From Candidatus Binatia bacterium (GTDB taxonomy: Bacteria; Desulfobacterota; Binatia; UBA12015), in NCBI GenBank assembly GCA_029243485.1, contig JAQWRY010000075.1:124001-188000 (forward strand): a stretch of DNA of 64,000 nt, in the 5' to 3' direction. The translations under genes were made by a program, and so were the position numbers. Below the pieces are notes generated by a model, which was given only the letters and a program-made list of their open reading frames with translations, did not search any database and had not been told where the DNA came from. Shown here piece by piece: positions 33,270 to 42,643 of the stretch (its first letter is position 1; each line of letters begins with the position of its first letter).

Positions 33270-33836
33270 CTACTTGCCGCTCCTGCCCATCGCGTCGACA
33301 CCGGGGACGCCGTCGAGCTCGGGTGCGATCTCATTGGGCGGCATCATCCGCATCAACTGCTCCGCCGTGACGCCCCCCGGCTCTTCGCCCTCGTCGACGG
33401 AGATGTCGGAGAAGTCCTGATCGATCTCCCCTTTGGAGTCCGTCACGATCACGCTGGCCCGGAAGCTCCCAGGGATGATGTAGGTGTGAACCGGCGACTT
33501 CGCCGTGCTGAACTTCGTCGCGTCACCGAAGTCCCAGATGTACGTGAACGGGGGGTGTCCCGTCCCCGGGATCACGTCGACATCGAGCCTCACGCTGTGC
33601 GGGGTCTCCCCGCTGCTCTCGTCCGCGTCGGCAAATGCGGTCAGCGCACCCGGCTCCGCGGCGCCGTCGGCGGCCTGGGCGGGCTCGGCAGCCGCGGCCT
33701 GGGCCTTGCCAGCATCATTCTGCGCCACCAGAAGCGGGGCGGCAGACTGTTGCGAGTCGTCAGCCGCCTGAGCCAACGCCGGGGCAAAGGCGAGAATAGT
33801 GGCGGCGAACAGAATCGTCGAATTCGAAAGTCTCAT
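33270..33836 (-). CDS. Secreted PKD-domain protein
   Basis: 188 residues. Signal peptide (about 1-24, ending LAQA), then an Ala/Gln-rich low-complexity segment (to about 70), then one PKD-like beta domain (about 78-150) with the hallmark YIWDFGDA and VHTYIIPGSFRASVIV. A short tail (EQLMRMMPPNEIAPELDG) ends the protein. PKD domains mediate extracellular protein or carbohydrate contacts; no enzyme domain is attached, so the function is unknown. Monocistronic; its start is 150 bp from the divergent DUF1499 gene. Confidence 0.8.
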   Translation of the reverse strand: MRLSNSTILFAATILAFAPALAQAADDSQQSAAPLLVAQNDAGKAQAAAAEPAQAADGAAEPGALTAFADADESSGETPHSVRLDVDVIPGTGHPPFTYIWDFGDATKFSTAKSPVHTYIIPGSFRASVIVTDSKGEIDQDFSDISVDEGEEPGGVTAEQLMRMMPPNEIAPELDGVPGVDAMGRSGK

Positions 33837-33986
33837 AAGGGAAGGGGTTTTGCAGACCGCGCGAGGCTAAGTCAACGTTCACCGGCGACGTGCCCGGGAC
33901 GCAGCGACGCCTTGCGGGGACCGCTAGAACCGGCCAAGATCCGCCGCGCCGGCGACCCCAGCCCAGACCGCCCAGGAGGCCGAAAG

Positions 33987-34706
33987 ATGAGTGACGAAAA
34001 TAGCCAAGGGGGAGCCCCCGCAACCTGGCTCGACTGGATCGGCTTCGCAGCCGCTGGAGCCTTAGTCCTGGGGCCCCTTTTGGGGTGGTTCCGGGTGATT
34101 CCGGCCCTCCCCGCGTTCTATCTCTTCGTCCTCGGGGGCCTCCTGTCGGTGATCGCCGGTGTGAGCGCCCTGATTCAGGCCGCGCGCGGCCGAGGGTTCG
34201 GAGCCGGCAGAACCGCCGCCCTACTCGGCGGAATGATCTTCATTTTCACCACCTCGACCGTTGGCCGTGGTTCCGTGACGAACGACTTCACTACCGACCT
34301 TCATGACCCTCCGGTCTTCGAGCACGCCGCGACCCTACCGGCCAACGCCGCGCGGGACATGGCCTACGACCCCAGCTTCGAGGCCGAGCAAAAGAAATGC
34401 TGCGCCGACCTCGCGAGCCTGGAGCTCCCGGTACCGGTCGAGAAGGCCTTCGAGGTCGCCCTCCAGGCGGCGCGCGCGATGCCGGCGTGGACGGTCGTGT
34501 GGGACGACCCCGCCTCGGGCCGGATCGAAGCCGTCGTCGTCACTCGCGTATTCGGGTTCAAAGACGACGTGGCGATCCGTGTTCGCAGCGACGGAACCGC
34601 CAGTCGACTCGACATGCGATCGAAGTCGCGCGACGGTCGCGGCGACATCGGTGCAAACTCCGCGCGTATTCGCGCGTACCTCGCGTCGATCGGCGACGAA
34701 AAGTAG
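33987..34706 (+). CDS. DUF1499 membrane protein
   Basis: 239 residues from the ATG at 33987 with AGGAGG 10 bases upstream. Three hydrophobic helices lie at about 16-36, 44-65 and 77-92. The C-terminal DUF1499 domain follows: VTNDFTTDLHDPP, PVEKAFEVALQAARAMPAW, and DGRGDIGANSARIRAYL. DUF1499 proteins are widespread with unknown function. The frame is open for almost 400 codons upstream, but the ribosome binding site and start of similarity fix this ATG. Confidence 0.85.
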   Translation: MSDENSQGGAPATWLDWIGFAAAGALVLGPLLGWFRVIPALPAFYLFVLGGLLSVIAGVSALIQAARGRGFGAGRTAALLGGMIFIFTTSTVGRGSVTNDFTTDLHDPPVFEHAATLPANAARDMAYDPSFEAEQKKCCADLASLELPVPVEKAFEVALQAARAMPAWTVVWDDPASGRIEAVVVTRVFGFKDDVAIRVRSDGTASRLDMRSKSRDGRGDIGANSARIRAYLASIGDEK

Positions 34707-34755
34707 CGATCGCGAAACACCATGCCCAGAGCGAACTTTCGAACATTGAAGTGCG

Positions 34756-34780
34756 AAAAGTCGCTCCTAGAGCGACTTTT
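34756..34780. terminator. Symmetric hairpin with A- and T-tracts between the DUF1499 and HU genes
   Basis: AAAAGTCGCTC / GAGCGACTTTT, 11-bp perfect stem with a 3-nt loop, 49 bp past the DUF1499 stop. A-rich on the left and T-rich on the right, so it could stop transcription from either side. It insulates the HU promoter. Confidence 0.7.
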
Positions 34781-34795
34781 CAGCACCCTACCTTG

Positions 34796-34824
34796 TTGAC
34801 AGTCATGCTGGGCTTTCGTAAGAG
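34796..34824 (+). promoter_or_regulatory. Probable promoter of the HU gene
   Basis: Consensus TTGACA at 34796-34801 with, 17 bp later, TAAGAG at 34819-34824, a weak -10. Leader of about 50 nt. The -35 is perfect; the -10 may be read by the window's variant sigma factor or be activator-dependent. Confidence 0.45.
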
Positions 34825-34877
34825 GCGTTCGCCTTAGTGGAATACTGGAATCACCTGTTTGAGGAGGGGATAGGCAA

Positions 34878-35162
34878 ATGACGAAATCAGAGTTTCTCGA
34901 CAAGCTGGCCCAATCGGCCGACATCACCAAGAAGCAGGCGGACATCGTCCTCACGACTCTCGTTGAGGTCGCGCACAAAGTCGTGAAGAAGGGCGAGCCC
35001 GTGAAGATTCCGGGTCTCGGAATTCTTCGGCTTCGCAAGATGAAAGCGCGCATGGGGCGCAACCCGCAGACCGGCGAGGCGATCAAGATCCCGGCGCGGA
35101 AGAAGGTTGGTTTCACGGTTTCCAAGAGCTTCAAGGACGCCGTGCTCGGCGTGAAGAAGTAG
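34878..35162 (+). CDS. HU-family histone-like DNA-binding protein
   Basis: 94 residues: MTKSEFLDKLAQSADITKKQ, GLGILRLRKMKARMGRNPQT (beta arm with the RNPxT motif) and TGEAIKIPARKKVGFTVSKS. HU bends and compacts DNA as a dimer. The sequence is closer to HU than to IHF but the two cannot always be told apart. AGGAGG-type ribosome binding site (GAGGAGGGG) upstream; own promoter and hairpin terminator. Confidence 0.95.
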   Translation: MTKSEFLDKLAQSADITKKQADIVLTTLVEVAHKVVKKGEPVKIPGLGILRLRKMKARMGRNPQTGEAIKIPARKKVGFTVSKSFKDAVLGVKK

Positions 35163-35188
35163 TCACCCCGGCGCTGTAGATCGAGCTC

Positions 35189-35216
35189 GGGCCGGCCTGC
35201 AAACGCGGGCCGGCCC
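35189..35216 (+). terminator. Hairpin downstream of the HU gene
   Basis: GGGCCGGCC (35189-35197) / GGCCGGCCC (35208-35216), 9-bp perfect stem, 10-nt loop, 26 bp past the stop. Only a weak T content follows (AAGTCTCTC). Confidence 0.55.
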
Positions 35217-35345
35217 AAGTCTCTCCCGCGCTGTACCTATCGGCCGGCGCCGCCCGAGCAGAGTCCTTGCGCGGAGCCCTCGGGACGGCTCCCATCCCGC
35301 GCAGCCCCCGACAGGCGGGATCAACCTGGCAGCATCAGTCGGCCA

Positions 35346-38021
35346 TCAGCGGCCGTGGCACTTCTTGAACTTCTTGCCGCTGCCGCAAGGACAGGGGTCG
35401 TTCCGGCCGGTCTTGTCTCCGTCGTTGCGAACCGGGGTCTGCGCCGCTGCCGCCTCAGAGACGGCACCGTGCGAGAGCGTCACCCCCTGCTGCTTAGGGC
35501 GCCGCTCCTCCATGTCTTCGAGATCCTGTTCTTGCTTCACCTGCACCGTGAAGAGACTCCGAACCGCTTCGGTGTGAATGCGGTCCATCATCTCGTTGAA
35601 CATCGCAAAACCTTCCTTCTGGTAGGCCTGCAGCGGGTTCTGCTGGCCGTAGCCGCGCAGCCCGACGCCCTCCTTCAGGCGATCCATATTGAGCAGGTGG
35701 TCCTTCCACTGCTGATCGATCGTCCGCAGCAGCACGACACGCTCGAGGTGACGCATGACCTCCGGTGTGAACTGCTCTTCGCGGGCCGCATAGACGGCCT
35801 TGACGGCCTCCATGATGCGCTCCTGGAGGTCTTCGGGAAGAAGCCCCTCGCGCTCCTCCTCCGCGACGTCGAAGTGCAACCCGAAGCGCTCGAGGACTCC
35901 GGTTCCGATCGCATCCCACTCCCACTCCGTAGAGACCACGGCCGTGTCGACGGCGGTATCGATCACACCCTGGGCGACATCCGCCGTCAGCTCGTGGACT
36001 TCCTCTGACAGATGTTCGCCGCCGAGAGTTTCGAGGCGCTTGTTGTAGACCACCTCGCGCTGCTTGTTCATGACGTCGTCGTACTCGAGGAGGTGCTTAC
36101 GCATGTCGAAGTTGTGCCCTTCGACCTTCGTCTGCGCGTTCTGAATGGCGCGGGTGAGCATCTTGTGCTCGATCGGTTCCCCCTCCTCCATTCCCAGCCG
36201 CGTCATGAGCCCCTGGATGCGCTCGGCGCCGAAGATGCGGAGCAGATCGTCTTCGAGCGACAGGAAGAAACGGGACGAGCCCGGGTCGCCCTGACGACCC
36301 GACCGTCCGCGGAGCTGGTTGTCGATGCGCCGTGACTCGTGGCGCTCCGTACCGACGATGTGGAGACCGCCTGCCTCCAGCACCTGCTCGCGCTCTCCTT
36401 CGAACTCCGCCTCGTGCTTGGCGATCGCTTCCTTGAACTCGGGATCCTCCGGATCCCGACGGCCAATCTGCGCCACCGCCATTGCTTCCGCGTTGCCGCC
36501 GAGCACGATGTCGGTGCCACGACCGGCCATGTTCGTCGAGATCGTAACGGCGCCGAGCCTACCGGCCTGCGCGACGATCTCGGCCTCGCGACCGTGCGCC
36601 TTCGCGTTCAGGACGTGGTGCTTCACGCCGCGGCGCTTGAGCAACGCCGAGAGCCTCTCGGACTTGTCGATCGTGATGGTGCCGACGAGGACTGGCTGGC
36701 CCGTCTCCCGGCACTCTTCGATCTCGTCGATGACGGCTTCGAACTTCTCCGGCTCGGTCTTGTAGACCACGTCGGGATGGTCCTTGCGGACCATGTCCCG
36801 GTGCGTCGGAACGACCATCACGTCGAGGTCGTAGATCTTCTTGAACTCGATGGCCTCGGTATCCGCGGTGCCCGTCATGCCGGCGAGCTTGTCGTACATC
36901 CGGAAGTAGTTCTGGAAGGTAACTGTCGCGAGCGTCTGGTTCTCGCGCTCGATCTTCACACCTTCCTTGGCCTCGATCGCCTGGTGAAGCCCGTCGGACC
37001 AGCGTCGGCCTTCCATCATGCGGCCGGTGAACTCGTCGACGATGATGACCTCGCCTTCCTTCACGACGTAGTCGGTGTCGAGATGGAACAACGAATGGGC
37101 CCGAAGCGACTGCGTGAGGTGATGAAGAGTGTCGATCTGGCTCGTGTCGTAGAGGTTGTCGATGTTGAGGAGTTCCTCCGAGCGAGCAACGCCCTGCTCG
37201 GTGAGGATCACCTGCTTCATCTTCTCGTCGATCGCGAAGTCGCCGTCCTCGGCTTCGCCCTTCTCGGTCGTCTTCCCCTGCTTGAGCTTGGGAACGATCT
37301 GGTTGATCACCGCGTATCGATCGGTGGAATCCTCCGACGGCCCGGAGATGATGAGGGGCGTACGAGCCTCATCGACGAGAATGGAGTCGACCTCATCGAC
37401 GATGGCGAAATTGAGATCTCGCTGGACGTAGTCCTCGAGCGAGAACTTCATGTTGTCGCGGAGGTAGTCGAATCCGAACTCGTTGTTCTGCCCGTACGTG
37501 ATGTCCGCCTGATAGGCGTTTCGCCGGGTCTGATCGTCGATTCCGTGGACGACGACTCCCCAGCTCAACCCTAGGAAATTGTACATCCGGCCCATCCACT
37601 CCGCGTCGCGCGAAGCCAGATAGTCGTTGACGGTGACGACGTGAACACCCTTGCCGGTGAGTGCGTTCAGATAGACCGGCAGCGTCGCGACGAGCGTCTT
37701 TCCCTCACCGGTGCGCATCTCGGCGATTCGACCGTGGTGCAAGACCATGCCGCCGACGAGCTGGACGTCGAACGGGCGCATCCCGAGAGCCCGTTTCGCC
37801 CCCTCCCGCGCGACCGCGAAGGCCGGTACGAGCAGATCGTCGACGTCGGCGCCCTGTTCCAACTGCTCCTTGAAGCCTGCAGTGCGGGCCCGCAGCCCGT
37901 CGTCGGACAACGCTTCGATCTCCGGCTCCAGGTTGCTGATCTCGTGAACGAGAGGCTGGAGCCTCTTGAGCTCTCGATCGTTCTTCGTTCCGAAGACCTT
38001 CCTGACGAGTCCACCCAACAT
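35346..38021 (-). CDS. secA: Protein translocase ATPase SecA
   Basis: 891 residues. Motor of the Sec export system. Visible landmarks: Walker A region [21 protein letters not shown]-type box [40 protein letters not shown] (motif VI) and the zinc-binding C-terminus [20 protein letters not shown] that contacts SecB and lipid. Normal length. It stands alone between the HU gene and the TPR membrane protein. Confidence 0.98.
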   Translation of the reverse strand: MLGGLVRKVFGTKNDRELKRLQPLVHEISNLEPEIEALSDDGLRARTAGFKEQLEQGADVDDLLVPAFAVAREGAKRALGMRPFDVQLVGGMVLHHGRIAEMRTGEGKTLVATLPVYLNALTGKGVHVVTVNDYLASRDAEWMGRMYNFLGLSWGVVVHGIDDQTRRNAYQADITYGQNNEFGFDYLRDNMKFSLEDYVQRDLNFAIVDEVDSILVDEARTPLIISGPSEDSTDRYAVINQIVPKLKQGKTTEKGEAEDGDFAIDEKMKQVILTEQGVARSEELLNIDNLYDTSQIDTLHHLTQSLRAHSLFHLDTDYVVKEGEVIIVDEFTGRMMEGRRWSDGLHQAIEAKEGVKIERENQTLATVTFQNYFRMYDKLAGMTGTADTEAIEFKKIYDLDVMVVPTHRDMVRKDHPDVVYKTEPEKFEAVIDEIEECRETGQPVLVGTITIDKSERLSALLKRRGVKHHVLNAKAHGREAEIVAQAGRLGAVTISTNMAGRGTDIVLGGNAEAMAVAQIGRRDPEDPEFKEAIAKHEAEFEGEREQVLEAGGLHIVGTERHESRRIDNQLRGRSGRQGDPGSSRFFLSLEDDLLRIFGAERIQGLMTRLGMEEGEPIEHKMLTRAIQNAQTKVEGHNFDMRKHLLEYDDVMNKQREVVYNKRLETLGGEHLSEEVHELTADVAQGVIDTAVDTAVVSTEWEWDAIGTGVLERFGLHFDVAEEEREGLLPEDLQERIMEAVKAVYAAREEQFTPEVMRHLERVVLLRTIDQQWKDHLLNMDRLKEGVGLRGYGQQNPLQAYQKEGFAMFNEMMDRIHTEAVRSLFTVQVKQEQDLEDMEERRPKQQGVTLSHGAVSEAAAAQTPVRNDGDKTGRNDPCPCGSGKKFKKCHGR

Positions 38022-38123
38022 TCTCAGATCCGCTCCCAGCCGTTCGAAAAAAGCCCCGTAAAACCAACAGGCTAACCAGAAGCTTGAACGCTCTGCAAAG
38101 AAGCCGGGGGCGGGCGTAGGGAA

Positions 38124-39923
38124 CTAATGTCCCCCGCGCGGGCGAATCCTCTCACGATGCGGACGCCCCGCCTCGTACTCGCGGAGGCGGCCCTCGACCC
38201 TCCGTGCCAGCTCCGGCTGACCCTCCCTCCGAGCGGCGCGAACCGCGGCCCTCGCCTTCCGGACCGCCACGATGAAGTCCCCTGCTTCCGCGTGGGCGGC
38301 CGCGAGAGTGTCGAGCGCCTGGGCGTCCTGTCCGCCGCTCCAGCGCAGCGCAGTCCGGGCCAATCGAACGGACTCGGGACCATCGCGGAGCGCACCATCC
38401 GGATGGGTCGCCAGCAGCCACGCGAGATTGTTCGCCGCAGCGCCTTCTCGCGGCGCTAGAATCATAGCGACTCTATAGCGTCCGATGCCGTCTACGTAGT
38501 CACCGAGCTCGACCAGAACGACGGCGAGGTTCAGATGGAACTTGGCGTTCGTCGGCTCGAGCGCAACCGCACGCTCATACTGCCGACGCGCCCCCTCGAA
38601 GTCGCCCTCTCCCTGAAGGGCCAGCCCGAGGTTGTAGTGCATCACGAAGTTGCCCTGGGTGACGGCGATCGAGCGCGCCGCCATCGCGCGTGCACTCTCC
38701 CAATGGGACAACTGCGCACGGGTCCCGACCAGACACAGGACCAGGAGGAGGACCGCGACGCCAGCCACGGTCAGACGCCGCCACCGCGCGCGCGCGGCGA
38801 TCTCCGCACCGAGCCAGGCCACGCCGACGAACAGGCCGATCAGCGGCACATACGAGTACCGGTCGGCCGTTGCCTGAGCACCGACCTGAACCAACCCGAT
38901 CATCGGGACCAGCGTTCCGAGAAACCAGAGCCAACCCACGAGGAGATAGGGCCGACCGACGGCCTGCCAGAGCGTCACCACCGTCACCCCCAGCAGCACC
39001 CAGAGCGGACCGAGCCAGGCCGTGGCGGCGGGCGTCGAACCCGCCAGCAGGTACGGATGCGGATAGAGGACGGCCAGCCCCGTCGGCAGGATCGTCTTCT
39101 CGAGGTACCAAACGTAGGCGATGATCGCGTTCACGACGCGGGCGCCGACGCCCAGAGCGGGCGTCCCGACGACCGCGCCGCCTGCATCCTGCGCGAGGAG
39201 CGTCACGAGGCTGGCGAGAAGGACGAGCGCCAACATCGGGAGCTTCTCCAAGAGCAACCGGCTCGGCGACGATGGTGCGACGAGCGGCGCCCCCTCCCCG
39301 CGCACGCCCGACACCCAGGGCGTACGCCCCAGCGGCCACAGGTCCAGGAGCAAGAGCACGCACGGCAGCGTCACCACCAGGGGCTTCGACAAGAGGCCCG
39401 CCAGCAGCAATGCGAGCACGGCGAGATACCTCGGCACCCCACCCACACGGACCCAGGAAAGGTACGCGTGGAGCGTCAGCATCCAGAAGAAGGTGGAGAG
39501 CACGTCCTTCCGCTCCGAGATCCAAGCGACGGACTCGACGTGCAACGGATGCAGCGCGAACAGCGCGGCGGCGAATGCGCTCGGCCACGGCGCACTGGTC
39601 GCGCGGACGAGAAACCCGAACAGAAGCACCGCATTCAGTGCGTGGAAGAGCACGTTCACCAGGTGATGCGGTCCCGGAGCGACACCGAACAGGTCGACGT
39701 CGGCCATGTGCGAGAGCCACGTCAGCGGGTGGAAGTTCGCCTTGTGGAAGGACTGAAACGCCCACTGCGCCCCTTCGGCGGTCCACCCCGCTACGACGTG
39801 CGGGTTGTCGTAGACGTAGCCGGGGTCGTCGTAGTTCACGAACCCGGCATCACCCAGTGGCCAGAAAACCCCGAGGGTACCCAGGAACAGGACCAGCCCG
39901 ATCAACCGGCTCGTCCCCCGCAT
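38124..39923 (-). CDS. Polytopic membrane protein with C-terminal TPRs (TMTC / O-mannosyltransferase-like)
   Basis: 599 residues from the ATG at 39923. The opening FVNYDDPGYVYDNPHV (acidic loop), the segment KANFHPLTWLSHMADVDLFG and the HLVNVLFHALNAVLLF helix are typical of the TMTC/DUF1736-like group of predicted dolichyl- or polyprenyl-phosphate-sugar protein glycosyltransferases. About 10-11 membrane helices are followed by 3-4 tetratricopeptide repeats (about 440-590; NLGLALQGEGDFEGARRQYE). In bacteria the donor and target are unknown. A start 23 codons upstream would overlap murI. Likely cotranscribed with murI (5-bp gap). Confidence 0.82.
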   Translation of the reverse strand: MRGTSRLIGLVLFLGTLGVFWPLGDAGFVNYDDPGYVYDNPHVVAGWTAEGAQWAFQSFHKANFHPLTWLSHMADVDLFGVAPGPHHLVNVLFHALNAVLLFGFLVRATSAPWPSAFAAALFALHPLHVESVAWISERKDVLSTFFWMLTLHAYLSWVRVGGVPRYLAVLALLLAGLLSKPLVVTLPCVLLLLDLWPLGRTPWVSGVRGEGAPLVAPSSPSRLLLEKLPMLALVLLASLVTLLAQDAGGAVVGTPALGVGARVVNAIIAYVWYLEKTILPTGLAVLYPHPYLLAGSTPAATAWLGPLWVLLGVTVVTLWQAVGRPYLLVGWLWFLGTLVPMIGLVQVGAQATADRYSYVPLIGLFVGVAWLGAEIAARARWRRLTVAGVAVLLLVLCLVGTRAQLSHWESARAMAARSIAVTQGNFVMHYNLGLALQGEGDFEGARRQYERAVALEPTNAKFHLNLAVVLVELGDYVDGIGRYRVAMILAPREGAAANNLAWLLATHPDGALRDGPESVRLARTALRWSGGQDAQALDTLAAAHAEAGDFIVAVRKARAAVRAARREGQPELARRVEGRLREYEAGRPHRERIRPRGGH

Positions 39924-39927
39924 GACG

Positions 39928-40803
39928 CTATCCGTCGCGGAGAACGACGCGTACGGCCGAAGACACGCTCGAGCCGTAGAAGCGTTCCCCAATCCGCGTG
40001 AATCGCTCAGCGAGGTCCGTCACGAAGAAGCTCGCGGAGCCCTTCCCGGTCTTGCGCGCGAGCTTCTCGGCCGAGAGAACCTTCTTCACCTCGCGCGCCG
40101 TCTCTTCAGCCGAGTCGACCAGACGCACACGCGGCCCCATGTAATCGCCGATGGCCTTGGCTAGGAGTGGGTAGTGGGTGCAGCCGAGGATCATCGTATC
40201 GATCCCGCTCTTCTTCAGGCTCGCGAGGTAGGTCGCCACCGTCCGGCGCGCGACGTCGTTCGCGGTCCAACCCTCCTCCGCCAGAGGCACGAACATGGGA
40301 CAGGCCCGAGTGAATATCTCCACCTCCGGGGCGACCGCGCGGAGGTGCTGCGCGTACGCGCCGCTGGCAACCGTCGCCTCCGTGCCGATGACGCCGACCC
40401 GCTGATTGCGCGTCGCCTTGAGCGCAGCCCGCGCGCCGGGCTCGATCACACCGATGACCGGAATTGGGTAGCGCTGACGCAGCAGGTCCAACGCCAGCGC
40501 CGTCGTCGTGTTGCAGGCGACGACCATGAGCTTCACCCCCCGGTCGACGAAGAAGTCCGCGGTCTCGATCGCGTACCGGGTGATGGTCTCACCGGACTTG
40601 GGCCCGTACGGAACCCGCGCGGTGTCTCCCAAATAGATCAGGTTCTCGCGCGGCATCTGGCGCGACAGCTCGTGCAGAACCGTGAGGCCACCCACTCCGG
40701 AATCGAAGACGCCGATCGCCTGATCGGCCCTCGGACGGACCGGACGTCCGTTCGCCTTCTTGGCGACCTTCTTCTTGGGGGGCGTACCGCGCGCCTTGGC
40801 CAT
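39928..40803 (-). CDS. murI: Glutamate racemase
   Basis: 291 residues from the ATG at 40803. Provides D-glutamate for peptidoglycan. The catalytic cysteines are Cys97 (VVACNTTTALAL) and Cys208 (ILGCTHYPLL). FDSGVGGLTVLHEL and YLGDTARVPYG are further signatures. The first 26 residues form a Lys/Arg/Pro-rich extension (KARGTPPKKKVAKKANGRPV) absent from most homologues. Part of an engB-murI-TPR protein run on the minus strand. Confidence 0.95.
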   Translation of the reverse strand: MAKARGTPPKKKVAKKANGRPVRPRADQAIGVFDSGVGGLTVLHELSRQMPRENLIYLGDTARVPYGPKSGETITRYAIETADFFVDRGVKLMVVACNTTTALALDLLRQRYPIPVIGVIEPGARAALKATRNQRVGVIGTEATVASGAYAQHLRAVAPEVEIFTRACPMFVPLAEEGWTANDVARRTVATYLASLKKSGIDTMILGCTHYPLLAKAIGDYMGPRVRLVDSAEETAREVKKVLSAEKLARKTGKGSASFFVTDLAERFTRIGERFYGSSVSSAVRVVLRDG

Positions 40804-40814
40804 CGTCGGCAACG

Positions 40815-41402
40815 CTAACCGAGGGCCGCGAGATCCGTCAATCGACGCCACAGATCGCGCTCGCCCTCGCCGGTCATCGCGGAGAACGGGATGACGCCAT
40901 CGAGCTCCTCCTTCGCCGTTCGGAGCTGGCGCACGCGCTCCCCCTGTTTGAGCTTGTCGATCTTCGAGAGAACCGGCACGACCGGGATCTCATGCTCGGC
41001 CAGGAAGTCGAGAAGTTGCCGATCCTCATCCCCGAGGCCCCGTCGGGAGTCGACGATGACGACGACGCCGCGCAGGGTCTCGCGCCCGACCAGATACTCC
41101 TCCACGAGAGGTCGCCAAGCCTCTCGAACGGGCCTCGGAGCTCGAGCCCAGCCGTACCCCGGCAGGTCCGCGAAGACGATCTCCTCGATCCCGAGGAAGA
41201 AGTTGATCTGCTGGGTGCGACCCGGGGTTCGACTCGTACGCGCAAGTCCACGCGTCCGCGTGATGTTGTTGATCAGGCTGGACTTCCCGACGTTGGATTT
41301 GCCGGCAAAGGCGACCTCGGGGAACTCCAGAACCGGCGGCGTCCCACCGGCACTGACGGCGCCCGCAAAGTGCCAGGGCGCCCGCTCGCGGCGGCGCGTC
41401 AC
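40815..41402 (-). CDS. engB: Ribosome biogenesis GTPase EngB (YihA/YsxC)
   Basis: 195-residue TRAFAC GTPase needed for 50S subunit assembly. G1 is GKSNVGKS (34-41), G2 region RTSRTPGRTQQINFF, G3 DLPGYG, G4 SKIDKL, G5 FSAMTG. Normal length. 11 bp upstream of murI. Confidence 0.97.
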   Translation of the reverse strand: MTRRRERAPWHFAGAVSAGGTPPVLEFPEVAFAGKSNVGKSSLINNITRTRGLARTSRTPGRTQQINFFLGIEEIVFADLPGYGWARAPRPVREAWRPLVEEYLVGRETLRGVVVIVDSRRGLGDEDRQLLDFLAEHEIPVVPVLSKIDKLKQGERVRQLRTAKEELDGVIPFSAMTGEGERDLWRRLTDLAALG

Positions 41403-41424
41403 GCGGGCGCCGGATCCGGTCGGC

Positions 41425-41856
41425 TCACTGCGCCCACTCGGAGTCGGCTTCCTTGAAGGTCGGCTCTTGGACCGGCGGCATCGGCGGATGGCCGTTGAAG
41501 TGCAGCTGGTCTTCGCCCGTGAGCATCCCCGGTGTGAGCACGTAGGTGCCGCCGAGGGTTGGTTCCCAGATTCCGTTCGCGGTCTCAGTGCTTCCCAGGG
41601 TCACCACGTACGCGAGCCCACCAACGATCCCTCCAACCGAAGCGTAGACCAACTTCGCCGGGATGTAGAGCACATTCGTCAGTCCGGCTCCCGCGCCGAC
41701 TCCGACGTCCTTCCAGAACGAGCTCTCATCGGCACTCGCACCCGCCGCCTGCAGCTCCGCCAGCGCGGGACCGACCGAGAACACCAGCGCTACGCAGACC
41801 GCCACCGCACAGACAAGTCGCCACACGCGAACCCCACTCCACCTCACACGACCCAT
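41425..41856 (-). CDS. Conserved small exported/membrane protein of unknown function
   Basis: 143 residues. Signal peptide (VWRLVCAVAVCVALVFSVGP, cleavage near ALA at 33), a Gly-rich membrane-like helix (VLYIPAKLVYASVGGIVGGL, about 63-85) and a soluble tail with NGIWEPTLGGTYVLTPGML. The pattern of signal peptide, glycine-rich helix and a GGxYVxTPxML tail recurs in uncharacterised proteins of delta-type proteobacteria as far as I recall. Strong GGAGGTG ribosome binding site. Ends 22 bp from engB; may be in its operon. Confidence 0.7.
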   Translation of the reverse strand: MGRVRWSGVRVWRLVCAVAVCVALVFSVGPALAELQAAGASADESSFWKDVGVGAGAGLTNVLYIPAKLVYASVGGIVGGLAYVVTLGSTETANGIWEPTLGGTYVLTPGMLTGEDQLHFNGHPPMPPVQEPTFKEADSEWAQ

Positions 41857-41908
41857 GAGACACCTCCACCTCTGTTACGCGCTCGCCCCGTGGCTGCGCG
41901 CCCTACAT

Positions 41909-42640
41909 TTACTCGGTTCGAACGACGGCATCTGCCGTCAAAAGATCCAGCAGCCGATCGAACGCCCTCTGCACGTACGCCTCATCCTTCGACTCGATCG
42001 TGAGCTTCACCCGATATTCCGGGTGCGCGATCTTGGGATAGCTGCCGAGCATCAACTCGGGAAACTCGCGCATCGTCTGGTTCAACGAGTCCGCGATCGC
42101 GCTCTCGTTCCAGCTCGAGTAGATGACCTTCAGGTAGTACGGCTCCGCCTGGAACCGGCTCCGAAGGCCGTTGAACTTCTTCACCAGGATCTCGGGAATG
42201 CCCGGGAGGATGTAGATGTTCTCCACCTGGATCGTCGGGAATCCGAGATTCGCGTCCTGGATCAGAACGGCGCCGTCGGGCACTTCCGCCATCTTGAGCT
42301 GTGCCGCATTCACTTCGCCCTCGATGAAAGCACGGATGCCCTCTTCGAGCTTGGGGTGAACGATCACCTTGCGGTCGAGACCTCGCGCGATGCCCTCCAT
42401 CGTGACGTCATCGTGAGTCGGCCCGACCCCTCCGGAGGTGAAGACGATGTCGTACGCCTCACCGAACGATCGAACCTCTTCGGCGATCAAGTCGACTTCG
42501 TCGGGGATCGTAACGATCCGGCGGAGCTCGACCCCGAGCTCACGCAGCCCTTGGGCCATGAACGGCGAGTTCGCGTCCGTCACCTTGCCCGAGAGGATCT
42601 CGTTTCCGATGACGATGATTCCGGCCGTGCGATCCGCCAT
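41909..42640 (-). CDS. CinA N-terminal-domain / molybdopterin-binding-like protein
   Basis: 243 residues. MoaB/Mog-like fold: GIIVIGNEILSGKVTDANSP at the N-terminus, FTSGGVGPTHDDVTMEGIAR (about 68-88) and VENIYILPGIPEILVKKFNG. It matches the N-terminal (COG1058) part of CinA, proposed to be an ADP-ribose pyrophosphatase, but lacks the C-terminal nicotinamide-nucleotide amidase domain. It could act in NAD or molybdopterin metabolism. Its ATG lies 3 bp after the ThDP enzyme's stop, suggesting coupling. Confidence 0.85.
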   Translation of the reverse strand: MADRTAGIIVIGNEILSGKVTDANSPFMAQGLRELGVELRRIVTIPDEVDLIAEEVRSFGEAYDIVFTSGGVGPTHDDVTMEGIARGLDRKVIVHPKLEEGIRAFIEGEVNAAQLKMAEVPDGAVLIQDANLGFPTIQVENIYILPGIPEILVKKFNGLRSRFQAEPYYLKVIYSSWNESAIADSLNQTMREFPELMLGSYPKIAHPEYRVKLTIESKDEAYVQRAFDRLLDLLTADAVVRTE

Positions 42641-42643
42641 GAT

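Noticed and set aside
32865-33270. Open frames in the GC-rich interval before the PKD-domain gene
   Set aside because: Low-complexity translations over repeats and hairpins, without ribosome binding sites.
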